This document shows positions 31,803 to 43,580 of a stretch of DNA of 64,000 bases, in pieces. How positions within the stretch are numbered: position 1 is the first letter of the stretch; the number at the start of each line of letters is the position of its first letter. The translations under genes were made by a program, and so were the position numbers. The notes beneath the pieces are model-generated. The model saw only the letters and a list, made by a program, of their open reading frames with translations. It had not been told where the DNA came from and searched no databases. The DNA comes from Xanthostigma xanthostigma (taxonomy: Eukaryota; Arthropoda; Insecta; Raphidioptera; Raphidiidae). The stretch spans positions 18,886,509-18,950,508 of the forward strand of contig OY754475.1 of NCBI GenBank assembly GCA_963575645.1. The letters run 5' to 3'.

Positions 31803-34423
31803 ATGAATGAAATATCAATAAATAGCTATGCTTTAAGGTCAATGTGTCGATTATGTTTGACAAAAGATGTTGAGCTGATCGACATATTTTCGTTTTCAAC
31901 CAAAATGAGGAACGAAGTAGCTGTTGTAATAATGACATGTGCTCCTGTTCAAGTAAGTGTATATATTTCAAAGAATGTGCATGTGCTTTATTATGATTTT
32001 AAATAGATCCCTAATTTAGTAATGAGTAACAGTTGTTGCTATTCACTGTGTTATGTAGATCTGATTTAATGCAACGGCTATGTTTTTAATTAATGATTTA
32101 GTAAAATGAGCAGTCGTTTATACCATCGACTTATACTCCTGGACACGTCTTCCGATTCACTGAGTGAGGAGGATAGAGTTAATTTGGTCGTCTCTGTCCT
32201 TTCCCCTCCGCGCACGATTGTGCCTAAAGACCGCTGCACACGAGGCTGGATTTGCCGCTAGATTCCTTGCTAGATTTGACTACTAGTGATCCAGCGCGTG
32301 TTTTCTTAATTGATTATATGTGCTCGTTTCACACGAGACGCCTTTTCAAGCTTGCTTTGTGGATAGATCCGGTGCAGGCGCAGTGACAGTTCAAATATAA
32401 ACACAGAGCAAAACGTGTCTGTTGTCTGACTCTGAGCAGAATGACGCCATGCTGGGCTGTGGGCGTTTGTTCGTGTCGCCCACGTAACAAGATACTGTTT
32501 CTAGATTGGTTCTTGCTCAGAGCAAGCAGAGGACCTAGCAAGAAAAATAGCCCTTGTTCTAATTTTGTGAGCTAGCAGGCGAGTCCGCAGTGACGTATTT
32601 TCCAGCCTCGTACCCAGCCTGCTGGCCGGCAGAAGTCCAAGCAGTGTTTCCAAATTGGTGTGCAGCGGCCTTAAGGTACTATTTTGAGAGAGAAGTTACA
32701 GTATCGGTCTTTTCTTTCGGAGAGGACAGCTAGTCTGGAAGTATAGTACGCTCCACGGATCTAAAATGTTCGGAGGTTAGTCACAAACAGCGTCGCAAAG
32801 GCACATTTTAAAGCCGTTGAGATTCCCACCTGCACGGAACGTGCGCTCGTCGATGATTGGCCGTGATCGCTGGTTGCCTTTGTCACTTTCCTGCTTTAAA
32901 GTACAGTCGAGTACGCTATTGTCAAGTTGTTATTACTATGTTAGTTTTGTTGAGTTGCGAGTTTGTAGTTATTCAACAGGCTGTACAAGCGCAAGCCTGC
33001 ATTCGCCTCTAACTTCCGAGCCTTTTAGATTCGTGGCGCGTACTTTTATACGTCGATGGTTTGTTGTAGTAATACCTTCTAATACGATGAATTTAAGGGT
33101 ATCGCAAGTATTTCACATAGCCGATGTGATTTTTATATCTCTGTTCTAGTTTGTTTTATTTTTTTTAATGTTTTTATTGCGATTCTGTCCCAGATAACTA
33201 AAGGCGACGAAATGCCAAAGTTCATCTGTCAAGTATGTCACACTCAACTGGAGAAAATTCACCAGTTCCAGATGCAAGCGAAACAATCTGAGAAAACACT
33301 TCGACAGTATTTACAACGATTACACGCTTTTGATAAACAAATTACACCTGAATGTTCCGTTCAGAGACCTATTGAGGAGCATTTCATCCATAACTATGTT
33401 GCAGAGACCACGGTGAAGTGTGAACCCTTCGAATTTAATGATGCGGGAGTCAACAAGAAAGATGAAGAATCTGGTAATTTCAACAAACATTACGAAGATA
33501 TTCCATTTCAGTCAGTAGTAAAAGACGAGCCCACAGATGATGATAACTTAACTCCAACAGAATGTCATGATGACACTGAATGCATTTTACCCAACATTAA
33601 CTACGAAGAGTCAAAGATCAATATTGAAGATTCTGAACTGGATGAAAACATCGATATTAACTGTGAAAATAAAGAATCAGTAGATGTTAACACGAGAATA
33701 ACAAATGACGATGAAATGCCACCACAATCCAAAATCAAAGTCGAATCGGATTGTTCATCAATTATCGCAGAATCAGTTGAAAACACAGAACACGCTTTAT
33801 TTTTTAAGGATGAAATCACCTGCGAAGACACCAAAGTAGATGTTGGCCAGACATCTGAAAACTCAACCGGCCCACGTTCCACAAACAATTGTAACAAACG
33901 GGACGAAACAAACACATACACTTGTGACGTATGCAGTGCGAGATTCTGCGATTCGTCGCTTTTGCGCAAACACGAACTGAAACATACTGGTGTGAAACCG
34001 TATGAGTGCGATATCTGTAATAAACGTTTTTCTCACACAGGCCACTTTAATACTCACAAACGTATACATACTGGTGAGAAACCCTATCAATGTACCGTTT
34101 GCAACGCGAGTTTCTCCGATTCGTCGATTTTAAGAAGACACAAGATTATACATAGCGGTGATAAACCGTATCAGTGTGATGTTTGTATGAAACGTTTTTC
34201 GCAGGATACCAGTTTGAATAAACACAAACGTACACATACTGGTGAGAAACCGTTTCAGTGTGACATTTGTAATAAGTGTTTCAACCAGTCGCGTTATTTA
34301 AATGTTCATAAACGTACGCATACCGGTGAGAAACCTTATCAGTGTGATTTTTGTGCCAAATATTTCTCCCAAATAAGCAATCTGGTTACTCATAGACGTA
34401 TACACACTAACGAGAAACCATAA
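31803..34423 (+). CDS. ZAD C2H2 zinc-finger protein ZNF2 (6 fingers)
   Basis: Two exons, join(31803-31952, 33194-34423), 459 residues. The donor is CAA|GTAAGT and the acceptor TCCCAG; the phase-0 intron is 1241 bases and contains two MITEs. ZAD cysteines are C15, C18, C62 and C65. The linker (to ~290) is strikingly like that of ZNF1 (TTVKCEPFEFNDAGVNKKDE and VVKDEPTDDDNLTPTECHD shared) but has one module instead of two, followed by IKVESD. Six C2H2 fingers occupy ~292-453; helix residues -1,2,3,6 are DSLK, HGHT, DSIR, QTSK, QRYV, QSNT. The array ends HTNEKP followed at once by TAA TAA, so the stop replaces the first residue of a further finger. AATAAA is at 34590. Family role: nuclear DNA-binding regulator that can pair through the ZAD. 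Targets are unknown. Confidence 0.9.
32225..32674. mobile_element. TIR element family D in the ZNF2 intron
   Basis: Opens TAAAGACCGCTGCACACGAG and closes GTGTGCAGCGGCCTTAA, with ~22-bp inverted ends. The interior shares GCTAGATTCCTTGCTAGATT and ATAAACACAGAGCAAAACGT with the copy in the ZNF4 intron. The minus-strand frame 32329-32541 is a shadow. Confidence 0.75.
32749..33047 (-). mobile_element. MITE family A, copy 3, in the ZNF2 intron
   Basis: Inverted copy of the elements at 2449 and 16377. Opens TACGCTCCACGGATCTAAAA and closes CTTTTAGATTCGTGGCGCGT then AC. It lies ~145 bases before the exon 2 acceptor. The + strand frame 32817-33149 reads through it and is not an exon. Confidence 0.8.
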
Positions 34424-34592
34424 TAATATGGTGTAGTTTAAGTACTAATCTGACCCTAAGTACAATTTTAACATAAACGATTATTTTATCCTTAAGTATA
34501 AACTGTATATAGCGTTTAAATGGAATTGTCGGTCATTTGCAATTTCGCTTGAGGAAACAATTATATTAGATATTGTATTTATCTATAATAAT

Positions 34593-35047
34593 AAATTCCT
34601 TTATTCAACACGCGTGACTAATATATAATTTCGGGGCCCTGCTAAATTCGGGAGAAATAATAAATTACTTCATGTTGACGCGTAGAGTGCGAATAATGAG
34701 CCGAAACTGTACGGTAATATATTTCTGCATAGTTTCTGGACCAATAGGAACGCGGTAGCGATTTGTATATATGAAAACAGCATCGCAATTCAGCGAAAGT
34801 CAGGGCCATCTTGTGTGCATCCAGGGCGGCGGGTACGTCAATCAATGAAGTGATTTATTATTTTTCCCTCTTTTATCAGGGCCAAGATTACATATTACTC
34901 ATGCTAGTTGAATAAAATATTACGTGCGACCATTGATAGAAGGAGAATATTCCACTCGCGTGTTACCGCACTCGCTAAGCTCGTGCGGCAAATTTCACGC
35001 TCATGGAATCTTCTTCTTCTCTCACTAGTCGCACAATATACTATTAA
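34593..35047 (+). mobile_element. Dispersed repeat family C, copy 2
   Basis: Aligns to 5872-6376 (ATTCAACACGCGTGACTAAT.. to GTCGCACAATATACTATTAA) without that copy's internal duplication. It begins within the poly(A)-signal region of ZNF2. The minus-strand frame at 34642-34845 is a shadow. Confidence 0.7.
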
Positions 35048-35834
35048 CTCCTAAGTGGAGCATAGGGCCTCTTCGAAAATTTTAAATCTAGTCCTATCTT
35101 TATCTATAGCATAATAATAATTATTATTATTATTAGCAACTTTCCAGTACATCAGAAAATTATACTCCGTATAGAAAAATATAGATCAACTTTTTTTACA
35201 TCTTCCCCTCAGTGTTCTGGGACTATTTTTTTAACAAGCTGCCAGTAACGTTAAGACAAGAAAGAAATTTTAAAATATTCTGCAATTTCAAAGAGTTTTT
35301 AATTACCAAATGTTTTTACAATGTGAGCGATTTTGTATAGCTATATTAATTATTACTAATTATAAATCTTTCTTGTATTTTCCTATTTTATTGTGACAAT
35401 TCTTATCTGTAAATGTATAGTTTGCAAGATGATAAATATACTATACTATACTATTTTAATGGGTCTCTCTCCCCCGTTTTTCTGTATGTATAATGTATAT
35501 GTACGTACGTAAGTATTCATTTCTTTCTCGTACGAAAATCTTGAGAATAAAATATATCTATATCGAGCTTTATAATAATTATTATCATCAGTTCCGATTG
35601 ATGACAACATGAAATTCACTGTAAATACTAAATACTTTGATATCAAAATTAATTACACAAATATAAATGATAATATTATTATTTCTTTTTATTTCCAATA
35701 TACTTTCCCAAATATCCCTACTCCGTCAAATTTCGACACAGTCAGTTTTGTATTTTGATTTTTACGTAACATGTATACAATATAGAAGCTTCTTCTATTG
35801 TTATTGAATTTAAATTGTTAGACAAATTCACATA
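35048..35834. other. Upstream region of ZNF3, no gene recognised
   Basis: AT-rich, with short ATT microsatellites near 35108 and 35580. The last 25 bases before the ZNF3 ATG (AATTGTTAGACAAATTCACA then TA) closely match those before ZNF2. Confidence 0.45.
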
Positions 35835-38353
35835 ATGAATGAAATATCAATAAGTAACTATGATTTAAGTAAAATGTGTCGATTATGCTTAAGTAGAGAC
35901 CTTGCGTTGATCGACATATTTTCGTTTTCAACCAAAATGAGAAACGAAGTGTCTAATATAATCATGAAATGTACTCCCGTTCAAGTAAGTGTACTTCTTT
36001 TCAAGGGGCGTGCATTGCTTCTATTTTAATTTTAAATACCTCTATAGTTTTGTTGCACACAGCTAAATTCTACTCCAAATTAATAACGAGTACAATATTT
36101 TTTTATAATTTATTGAAATGAACATTGTTATTTATACAGTAGTAACAACCCGGTCCGGCTTCGCCCGGATTTGTAGATAACCTATTAAAGATAGAGGCAT
36201 TACACAATTTTGCAACGTTTTTCTTGAATATATCTATATTGCCCACGAATTACTGCTCCCTGTTATTTCTTACCAAAAACCGAAATATGAATTTTCATAT
36301 CCCTAACTTGAGAAATGATGGGTTCCTTATACAAACTTGCATCCCCTATTTCACCTCCTTCAGTATTTTTTATGAGACAAAAAGTAGCCTATATCCTTCC
36401 TCAGGATGCACTATATCTCCTTGCCAAATTTTATCGAAATCTATTAAGCGGTTTAGGCGTGAAAAGGTAACAGTTACTTTCGCATTTATTATAATAGTAT
36501 GGATGGTTTTACTGAATTGGGATTAAGTTTTACAGTTTTCTTTCACGTAATCGTTGCCTTGTTTTCCGAGATGTCTTGCCATAAGCGTAGCAAGAGGGGG
36601 GCCTAGCCCACCCTATAATATTAATTGTTCACGTACAAATAACAAGATAAATCTACAACAATCTATATATTTGAAATTTCTCCAGATAGTCGTGTTGATC
36701 GATTTCGCTTCTATGAACAGTTTTCAAATTATGTATAAGTGGCAGCTAGCTAGTAATGGTAGATAGAGTTGAAAATTTACCCCCCCCCCCCCCCCCCAGG
36801 ATAAAATCGTAGCTACGCTGTATCGCAATTTATTGGAAAATAAAGATTCATTAATGTTGTTGTCTTTGTTCTATAATATTATGATAATGTTGACCTTATT
36901 TTAATGTAGTATTACAATTCTCTTCCAGATAACTAAAGGCGATAAGATGCCAAAATGCATTTGCCAGTTATGTAACACTCAACTGGAGAAGATTTACAAG
37001 TTCCAAATGGTGGTGGTACAGTCAGAAAAAACGCTTCGACAATATCTACAACAATTGCATATATTTGACAAAGAAATCACACCTAAGCCTAATGAGGAAC
37101 ATTTCATCCATAATTATATTGCAGATACCAAGGTTAAGTGTGAATCTTTCGAGTTTCTTCATGCCGAGAAGACAGATAAAGAACTTGCCAATTTTACTAC
37201 TAAGGAAGAAATATCATTAACATCCATAATAAAAGACGAACCCACAGATTATAATTATTTAACTTTAACAGAATGTCCTGATAACAGCTACGAACACTCA
37301 AAAATCGATGTCAAAGATTCTAAATTTGTTGAAAATATCGATAATGATTGGAAAGACAACGAATATACTAATGTTAATGTGAACTGGCAAAATAACGAAG
37401 AATTATCTCCTAAATCTGAAATTAAAGACGAATCAGGTTTCACAGAATCAGTTGAAAACACAGAAAATACTTTATTTGAATGTAATAACCGTGAAACAAG
37501 CTGCACAAACACCACAATCGATGTTGACCACGCATCTGAGAACTTAACGAATCTTCATTCAGTCGATGCAAGAAACATGTTGGATAAAAGCGACGAGACT
37601 AACAAAAACATTTCTGTAAACAGTTTGAACCACAAAAAAACAAGTGAAATGGACTCTAAATGTGATAAACCATATCAGTGTGACGTTTGTAATAAGTGTT
37701 TTTCTCAAGCAGGCAACTTAAATAATCACAAGCGTATACATACCGGTGAGAAACCGTATCAATGTGACATTTGTCAGAGGTGTTTTTCTCATTCAAACAA
37801 TTTACATTATCATAAAAGAAGTCATACTGGTGAAAAGCCGTATCAGTGTGACGTTTGTAACAAGTGTTTTTCCCAGTCAAGCAACTTAAATAATCACAAG
37901 CGTATACATACTGGTGAGAAACCTTACCGATGTGACGTTTGCAATACGAGCTTCTACGATTCATCCGTTTTAATCAGACACAAACGTACACATACCGGTG
38001 ATAAACCGTATCAGTGTGATGTTTGTAAAAAATGTTTTTCACAAGCAAGCAATCTAAATAATCACAAACGTATACATACTGGTGAGAAACCGTATCAATG
38101 TGACGTTTGCAAAGCGAGTTTCTACGATTCATCCATTTTAATAAGACACAAGCGTATTCATACTGGTGAGAAGCCGTATCTATGTGACATTTGTAATAAG
38201 TGTTTCAGCAAATCAGATCATTTGAGAATACATAAACGTATACATACGGGTGAGAAACCGTATCAGTGTGACGTTTGTAATAAGTGTTTCGGAAATTCGA
38301 GCACTTTAAAAAGACACCTTCGGGTACACACGAGTGCGAAGACCATATCATAA
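35835..38353 (+). CDS. ZAD C2H2 zinc-finger protein ZNF3 (8 fingers)
   Basis: Two exons, join(35835-35984, 36929-38353), 524 residues. The donor is CAA|GTAAGT and the acceptor CTTCCAG; the phase-0 intron is 944 bases. ZAD cysteines are C15, C18, C62 and C65 (CRLC, CQLC). The linker contains VKCESFEF, IIKDEPTDYNY and SEIKDESG, all V/I-K-x-E sites, and a YEHSKIDVKDSKF module. Eight C2H2 fingers span ~299-518; helix residues -1,2,3,6 are QGNN, HNNY, QSNN, DSVR, QSNN, DSIR, KDHI, NSTR. Fingers 3-4 and 5-6 are a clear two-finger duplication. The C-terminus reads HTSAKTIS, a frameshifted version of the usual HTGEKPYQ, and a decayed finger follows the stop. AATAAA is at 38515. A nuclear DNA-binding role is inferred from the family; the target is unknown. 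Confidence 0.9.
36135..36505 (-). mobile_element. Helitron-like repeat in the ZNF3 intron
   Basis: Opens CAACCCGGTCCGGCTTCGCC and ends near ATTTATTATAATAGTATGGA. The middle GTAGCCTATATCCTTCCTCA and ATCTATTAAGCGGTTTAGGC are phrases of a common insect non-autonomous repeat. The CTAG terminus is mutated. The frame 36224-36526 is a shadow. Confidence 0.5.
36780..36797. repeat. Run of 18 C bases in the ZNF3 intron
   Basis: A pure C homopolymer ~130 bases before the exon 2 acceptor. Its length is likely to vary between individuals or assemblies. Confidence 0.9.
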
Positions 38354-38420
38354 TCACATTAGCGTGAGTGTTTCACCAGATTAAGAACTTTGCATACATG
38401 AGACGTTTGCCTAGATAAGG
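38354..38420 (+). pseudogene. Decayed ninth finger of ZNF3, in frame after the stop
   Basis: In the same frame as the TAA at 38351-38353, sequence continues with ECFTRLRTLHT before a TGA and then DVC. This matches the CF-x-R-L-x-x-L part of paralogue fingers such as ZNF4 finger 9. It is shorter and more decayed than the ZNF1 relic. Confidence 0.6.
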
Positions 38421-39456
38421 AAGTTCGAGACCAATTATATGTATCTATTGCAATGTTTATAACTTTAGTGTTAAGTGACTATGCATGAAAACATATGCAT
38501 TTACATATATTGGAAATAAATATGGAAGTTTTGTAAATATAACTAGTTAAAATTATGTTTTTAAATAAATAAATAATAAAAAAAAAACTAATATAAAAAA
38601 AAGAATTTTTGAATTTTTTTACAGTAAATTTCATTTAAAATGCAATTTACGTTCCACATAAAATGCAACATAGACCAGACGCCCAAGGGAAGTTCGTGAA
38701 TTTTTCATAAAGACATAAGTAACTACAGTATGCTAGTGGTAGCCCCGGATATGGGAGGGGAGGGGGGCAAACCAGGACGCCCTCGGTCATAGCATAATAT
38801 GGTAATTAAAAAATTAAAAACGAAAAACACGGTTTTTTCAATATTTCTTTGAATCTTTAAGGTTATGTGAAAAAGTTATATTCATAAAAGTTGTAGATCC
38901 TTTTAATACCTACAACATTTTTCGATTGGAGAACAACTTTAGCCGGAAATAAAGAAAAACCGCGTTTGATCCCTAAAATGCACCCCCCACGCATTTGAAT
39001 TTTTGGTTTGTGTATTTCTGACGGCAGTTTTTTCCCTTCCTCATCATTCGTTTTCTGTTATTAATTTTATCCTTGTCAAAATCTAACTTCACTGGTCTAT
39101 TAACTGATAAACAAATTAAAAAAACATTGTTTCGGCAGGATTTTCGCAGGCAACCTTAGCGATCTTTCTTAATTATGGTCTTAACTATCATCTCTAATAT
39201 TTTCGTTCGTCCACCTTATGACGACACATTTTCTGCAGCCGTCGCTTGGACTAATAGTTCGATTGCGATTTTATTCCTATGCTCAGTATAGAATAAAAGT
39301 ATATGATTTATTATTGTGAAATAGATCCATGATCTACATTACTCATAATCTGAAGAAATGTGTTTTGTTCACATTTGCATGTCGTTCAAGTTCAAAAGAT
39401 GTCAAGGTATTTATATTTTGGTCTTGTCTGAAACTTTAGTTCAAAATTATTTCAAA
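38421..39456. other. Between ZNF3 and ZNF4, no gene recognised
   Basis: Mostly AT-rich and unassigned. The phrase ATAGTTCGATTGCGATTTTA with CCTATGCTCAGTATA at 39252-39291 recurs inverted at 44994-45032, marking one end of an unclassified dispersed repeat. Confidence 0.4.
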
Positions 39457-41816
39457 ATGGAGAACGTATCATTACATGAAAAAATTGTTAGTGGACTGTG
39501 CCGTTTGTGTTTATCTAGCGACGGGACATTAATTGACATGTTTTCGTTTTCATCAGAACTGGAATGTCAAATCGTAGATGCGGTCACGAAATGTACTTCC
39601 GTTCACGTAAGTTACATAATAAACAATCATATGAAAGTAATTGACGTTACAATCTAATGTTCTAGATGACAGGGGTTTGAATCATAGAAATATTACAATA
39701 GAGTACGCGAGAGAGAAGTGAAAGTGTCTGCAATGAAGAGAGAGAACAGTCCATTATCTGATGCAAAACAATGCTGATTTGAGTAAACAATTTTCTGGTT
39801 TTCTGCAGCGTTTTCTCTCTTAACTGAGGACACTTTCACTTATGGCAAGCATTTCGCAATAGCGCACTCTAGTTACTTATATCTCTATGGTTAGACTGCC
39901 CCTGATGTATGGAATCTGTAATTACATGATCACAATCTAAGACCATCGTCAAATCAAATCTTTTGACAATCCTTTCTACAACCCAGCATAAAGGCTACAC
40001 ACGAGGCTAGAAACGTGGCTAGATTCCTTGCTAGATTTTCCTACTAGTTTTCTAGCGCTGGTTTTCTTGATTGCTAAGTGCTCGCTTCACACGAGACTAT
40101 TTTTCAAGCTTGATTTGTGGATAGATCTGGTGCAGTGACAGTTTGAATATAAACACAGAGAAAAACGTGCCTCTTGTCTGACTCTGAACAGAATGCGACA
40201 CCATGTTGGTTTGTGGGTGTTTGTTCAAGTGCCCACGTGACAAGATACTGCTTCTTGATTGGTTCTTGCTCATACCTCGCAAGGGAAAATAGCCCTTGTT
40301 CTAATTTTAAAACCTATCTTCTGAGCTAGCAAGGCAGCCCGCAGCGACGTCATTTCTAGCTTCGTAGCCAGCCTACCGGCTAGCAGAATTCCTAGCAGCA
40401 TTTCTAGCCTCGTGTGCAGCGGCCTTAAGTCGTGAAAAGCACAGGCAACGTCGTGATTAACAGCTAATAGATAATTAAAAGTTACATAAGTTGGTAGTTA
40501 AATGCAACTTTAATGAGATGATTTCTTGGTAGGTAGAGAAATACGGCGAATTGCCCTCAACAATCTGTGAGCCTTGTTACATGCAACTGATCAAAACGCA
40601 ACATTTTCAAATGCAGGCTCTTAAATCTGATAGGACGCTGCATGTTTATCTGCAACGATTGGAGGATGATAGCATACTTGGAAGTTCAACAGTACTTCCA
40701 GATAGTATCGGGACTTCTTGCATGCTAAATGCTGGTAATCAGGTTAAGGAAGACAACAATACCAACTGTGCAGAAATAAAGCCTGAAGTTAAAAATTTCG
40801 AGGGCGGCTGTGACATAGATGTGGAAGAAAATAAAGTTTTTGCATTAGAATCAATATCACATATGGAAGAGGTTGTTCAAGTTTCGATTTTTAATCCTAA
40901 CTTAATTGTAAAAGCTGAACCTATAATAAATGACAATGAAGATCAATATACCGAAATTTTAAATGACTTCTCGGCAAGTCAGAAAATTATAAAATCGGAA
41001 AAAGGAGCATCAAATGATAAAAAAATACCGTCATATCAGTGCAACGTCTGTAATGAATGTTTCAGCGATTCAGATATTTTGAGAGGCCACCAACGCATCC
41101 ATTCTGGAGAGAAGCGATATCAATGTGATATTTGTAAAAAATTCTTCAAATGTTCAAATAATTTAAAAGACCACAAACGCGTTCATACCGGTGAGAAACC
41201 GTATCAATGTAACGTTTGTAAGAATAGTTTCAACAAAATAAGCAATTTGAGAACTCACCAACGTGTACATACAGGTGAGAAGCCGTATCAGTGTGACGTT
41301 TGTAAAAAGTGTTTCAGCAAATCAGATAATTTGATTATACACCAGAGAGTGCATACTGGTGAGAAACCGCATCGATGTGACGTTTGTGTTAGGAGTTTCA
41401 GGGATGTAAGTCATTTGAGAAGACACCAGCGTTCTCATACTGGTGAGAAACCATTTAAGTGTGACGTTTGTAATAAGTGTTTCACGTTAATGAATGATTT
41501 GAAAAGACACGAACGTATACATACTGATGAAAAACCGTATCAATGTGGTGTTTGTAACAAGTGTTTCAGAATTGCGGGTGATTTGAGAACACACCAACGT
41601 GTACATACTGGTGAAAAGCCATATCAGTGTGACGTTTGTAATAATAGTTTCAGCAAAATAAGCAATTTGAAATCACATCAACGTATACATACTGGTGAGA
41701 AGCCGTATCGGTGTGACGTTTGCAATAAATGTTTCACCCGGTTAAACGGTTTAAACCTACACAAGACTAAACACAAATCAAATGTTTTGTCGTGTCATTT
41801 GCCTTTGATAATGTAA
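39457..41816 (+). CDS. ZAD C2H2 zinc-finger protein ZNF4 (9 fingers)
   Basis: Two exons, join(39457-39606, 40533-41816), 477 residues. The donor is CAC|GTAAGT. The acceptor is inferred as TTGGTAG before GTAGAGAAATACGG, which restores the V-E-K-Y-G-E-L-P counterpart of the paralogues' ITKGDEMP; it has a weak pyrimidine tract, so it is the least certain junction here. ZAD cysteines are C15, C18, C62 and C65 (CRLC, CEPC). The linker is the most divergent of the six, with VKAEP and IKSEKG. Nine C2H2 fingers run from ~218 to the C-terminus; helix residues -1,2,3,6 are DDIG, CNND, KSNT, KDNI, DSHR, LNDR, IGDT, KSNS, RNGL. Fingers 3 and 8 are near-duplicates. An in-frame ATG exists at 39358 (33 extra residues), but the later one gives the conserved 50-codon exon. 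The intron holds a family D element. Confidence 0.87.
39975..40433. mobile_element. TIR element family D in the ZNF4 intron
   Basis: Left end AAGGCTACACACGAGGCTAG, right end TAGCCTCGTGTGCAGCGGCC then TTAA. It shares ATTCCTTGCTAGATT, CTTGATTTGTGGATAGATC and CACCATGTTGG-like phrases with the ZNF2 intron copy. The exon 2 acceptor is ~100 bases downstream. Confidence 0.75.
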
Positions 41817-42277
41817 CAAAAGTGAATTTAACACTTTGACGGACACTTAAAAATTCAGTTTTGTTCCAATTTTGATACTACAGTTTTTTTCATATGTTTG
41901 AAATTGAATTACTTTTATAAGTTGTTATGTTGTGACAATATTGCCTTAGTAGATATTTGTACGGTGATACAAAGCACACAGGGTATGTATTCTACACTGG
42001 AAAATAGTACACCCGTCTGGCTATTTAACGTTCCGTAGTATACGACGGCTTCAGCCGTTTTGTCAAACTTTTGAAGTTTTATTTATGACGGTCTAAGCCG
42101 GTTTGTCAGTCAAAGTGTTAAAAATAAAACCGAAACATAATTGTACTGGTTAGAAGCCGTATTTGTATGATAGAGAAACTTAGTTAAAAGTTAAAAAATA
42201 AGAGCTTGTAGAAAGACTCAAACCATACCCAATAAGGATATGTGCACTGCATATTTAATTTAATATATTGTATAGTA
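41817..42277. other. 3' flank of ZNF4
   Basis: Presumed 3' UTR and flank. Possible poly(A) signal AATAAA at about 42123. Otherwise unassigned; two ACGGCTTCAGCCG / ACGGTCTAAGCCG phrases at 42047-42105 form weak dyads. Confidence 0.4.
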
Positions 42278-42607
42278 CAGTGGTCGGCAACCTTTTGAGA
42301 CGGAAGAGCCAAAAGTTACAATTTACAAAATTTCCCAGTTTTTAAAGAGCCACTAAACATTTTCGTTTCGGTATTATAGTATTTGTTGATATAGGTACCT
42401 ATAATATATATATCCGAGTACGACACGTCGCGACGGGGGCGGTGCGGGTGAGACGCGAGTAGAAATGGCTGAGAGATAGACATGATACTCAATCATGGCT
42501 CGATTGGACGATTTTTAAGGGTTTAAATAATAAAATAATTATTTTTTGCGTATGGAACTGGAGAGCCGCAACTTTACATCAAAAGAGCCGCAGGTTGCCG
42601 ACTCCTG
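42278..42607 (+). mobile_element. hAT-type MITE, copy 2
   Basis: Ends CAGTGGTCGGCAACC and GGTTGCCGACTCCTG, closely matching 6468-6806. Flanks GTATAGTA / GCCTAGTA agree at 6 of 8 positions, a possible decayed target duplication. Confidence 0.8.
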
Positions 42608-43048
42608 GCCTAGTATCACAAAACTCTCGTTTTAAAATAATGTTATACCTCACACATAAAAAATTCCATTTCCATTCTATATACATAAATTATTGTTTTT
42701 TCTAATAGAATGAAAAATAAAACTTACTTAATGATACAGCTGTATGACCCACCACGGTAAAATAAACTCACCTGAAATAATAAAGAAAAAATATTTTAAT
42801 ACGTAATAATATTATAACTACACTGGAATAATCATTTCAATAAATATTTAAAGACACAGTAGGTTTCTAAACCACCCTGTACAGATAAGAGTTTCGTTGG
42901 CTTTAAAAAAAGGTAAACATTTAGTAAAAGAATGTTCTTTTTTTTAATTAACGTCGAAACACCCGCTTTTAGCAATTTCAAGAAGGCAGGGATGCAATTC
43001 TTTAATATGTTCGTTTATTAAATAACTCGAGATTTTAAGCTGTATACA

Positions 43049-43580
43049 GTATGTAAACGCGTAAGGTGCACTTAGGGAAATTAGCATTGGGAAAAAATAC
43101 TTGGATCAGAGTTAGCCATGACTGCATTAATTGTTATTTCTATTGAATTATCGTGGTAATCTTGAGGATTTCTATTTTATACTACTTGGCTTTTTTAATA
43201 ATAGAAAGCTCTTATAAATCATTATTTTAATTTTTTTGTACAAAAATAAAACAAAAAAACAACTCCATCTGTTTGGATACATTTCATTCAAAAATTGTCT
43301 GACTGGTATGACGTATGCGCGCTGGTAAATCAGTGACCCAATGTCTTTAGATTCAACACGAATAGGCGGAGATATTTGATCTCGCACCATATTTAAGTAT
43401 TTTTGGGAATTTAATGTCCCATTAATAAAAAAAGTCCGATTATGTTTGGTAGTATACACATTCATTTTGCAAAAGAATATTATCTGTCAAATTGAAAAAC
43501 AAGATTTCAAGGCTCACTCTGATCCAGTCATTTTTTCCCAATGTTAATTTCCCTATGTGCACCTTACGTGTTTACATACT
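43049..43580 (-). mobile_element. TIR transposon remnant with transposase pseudogene
   Basis: Inverted ends of ~65 bp: GTATGTAAACGCGTAAGGTG then CACTTAGGGAAATTAGCATT on the left, and AATGTTAATTTCCCTATGTG then CACCTTACGTGTTTACATAC on the right. TA dinucleotides flank both sides. A decayed transposase lies inside. Probably a Tc1/mariner-type element. Confidence 0.75.
43172..43465 (-). pseudogene. mariner-like transposase fragment
   Basis: The minus-strand frame reads FFINGTLNSQKYLNMVRDQI, later PVRQFLNEMYPNRW. FFxGxLNxxxYLxxL and VRxxLxxxFPxRWIG are hallmark phrases flanking the middle catalytic Asp of insect mariner-like DDE transposases. Here the expected QDGAPxH stretch is lost and only ~65 residues survive. 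Inactive. Confidence 0.65.
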
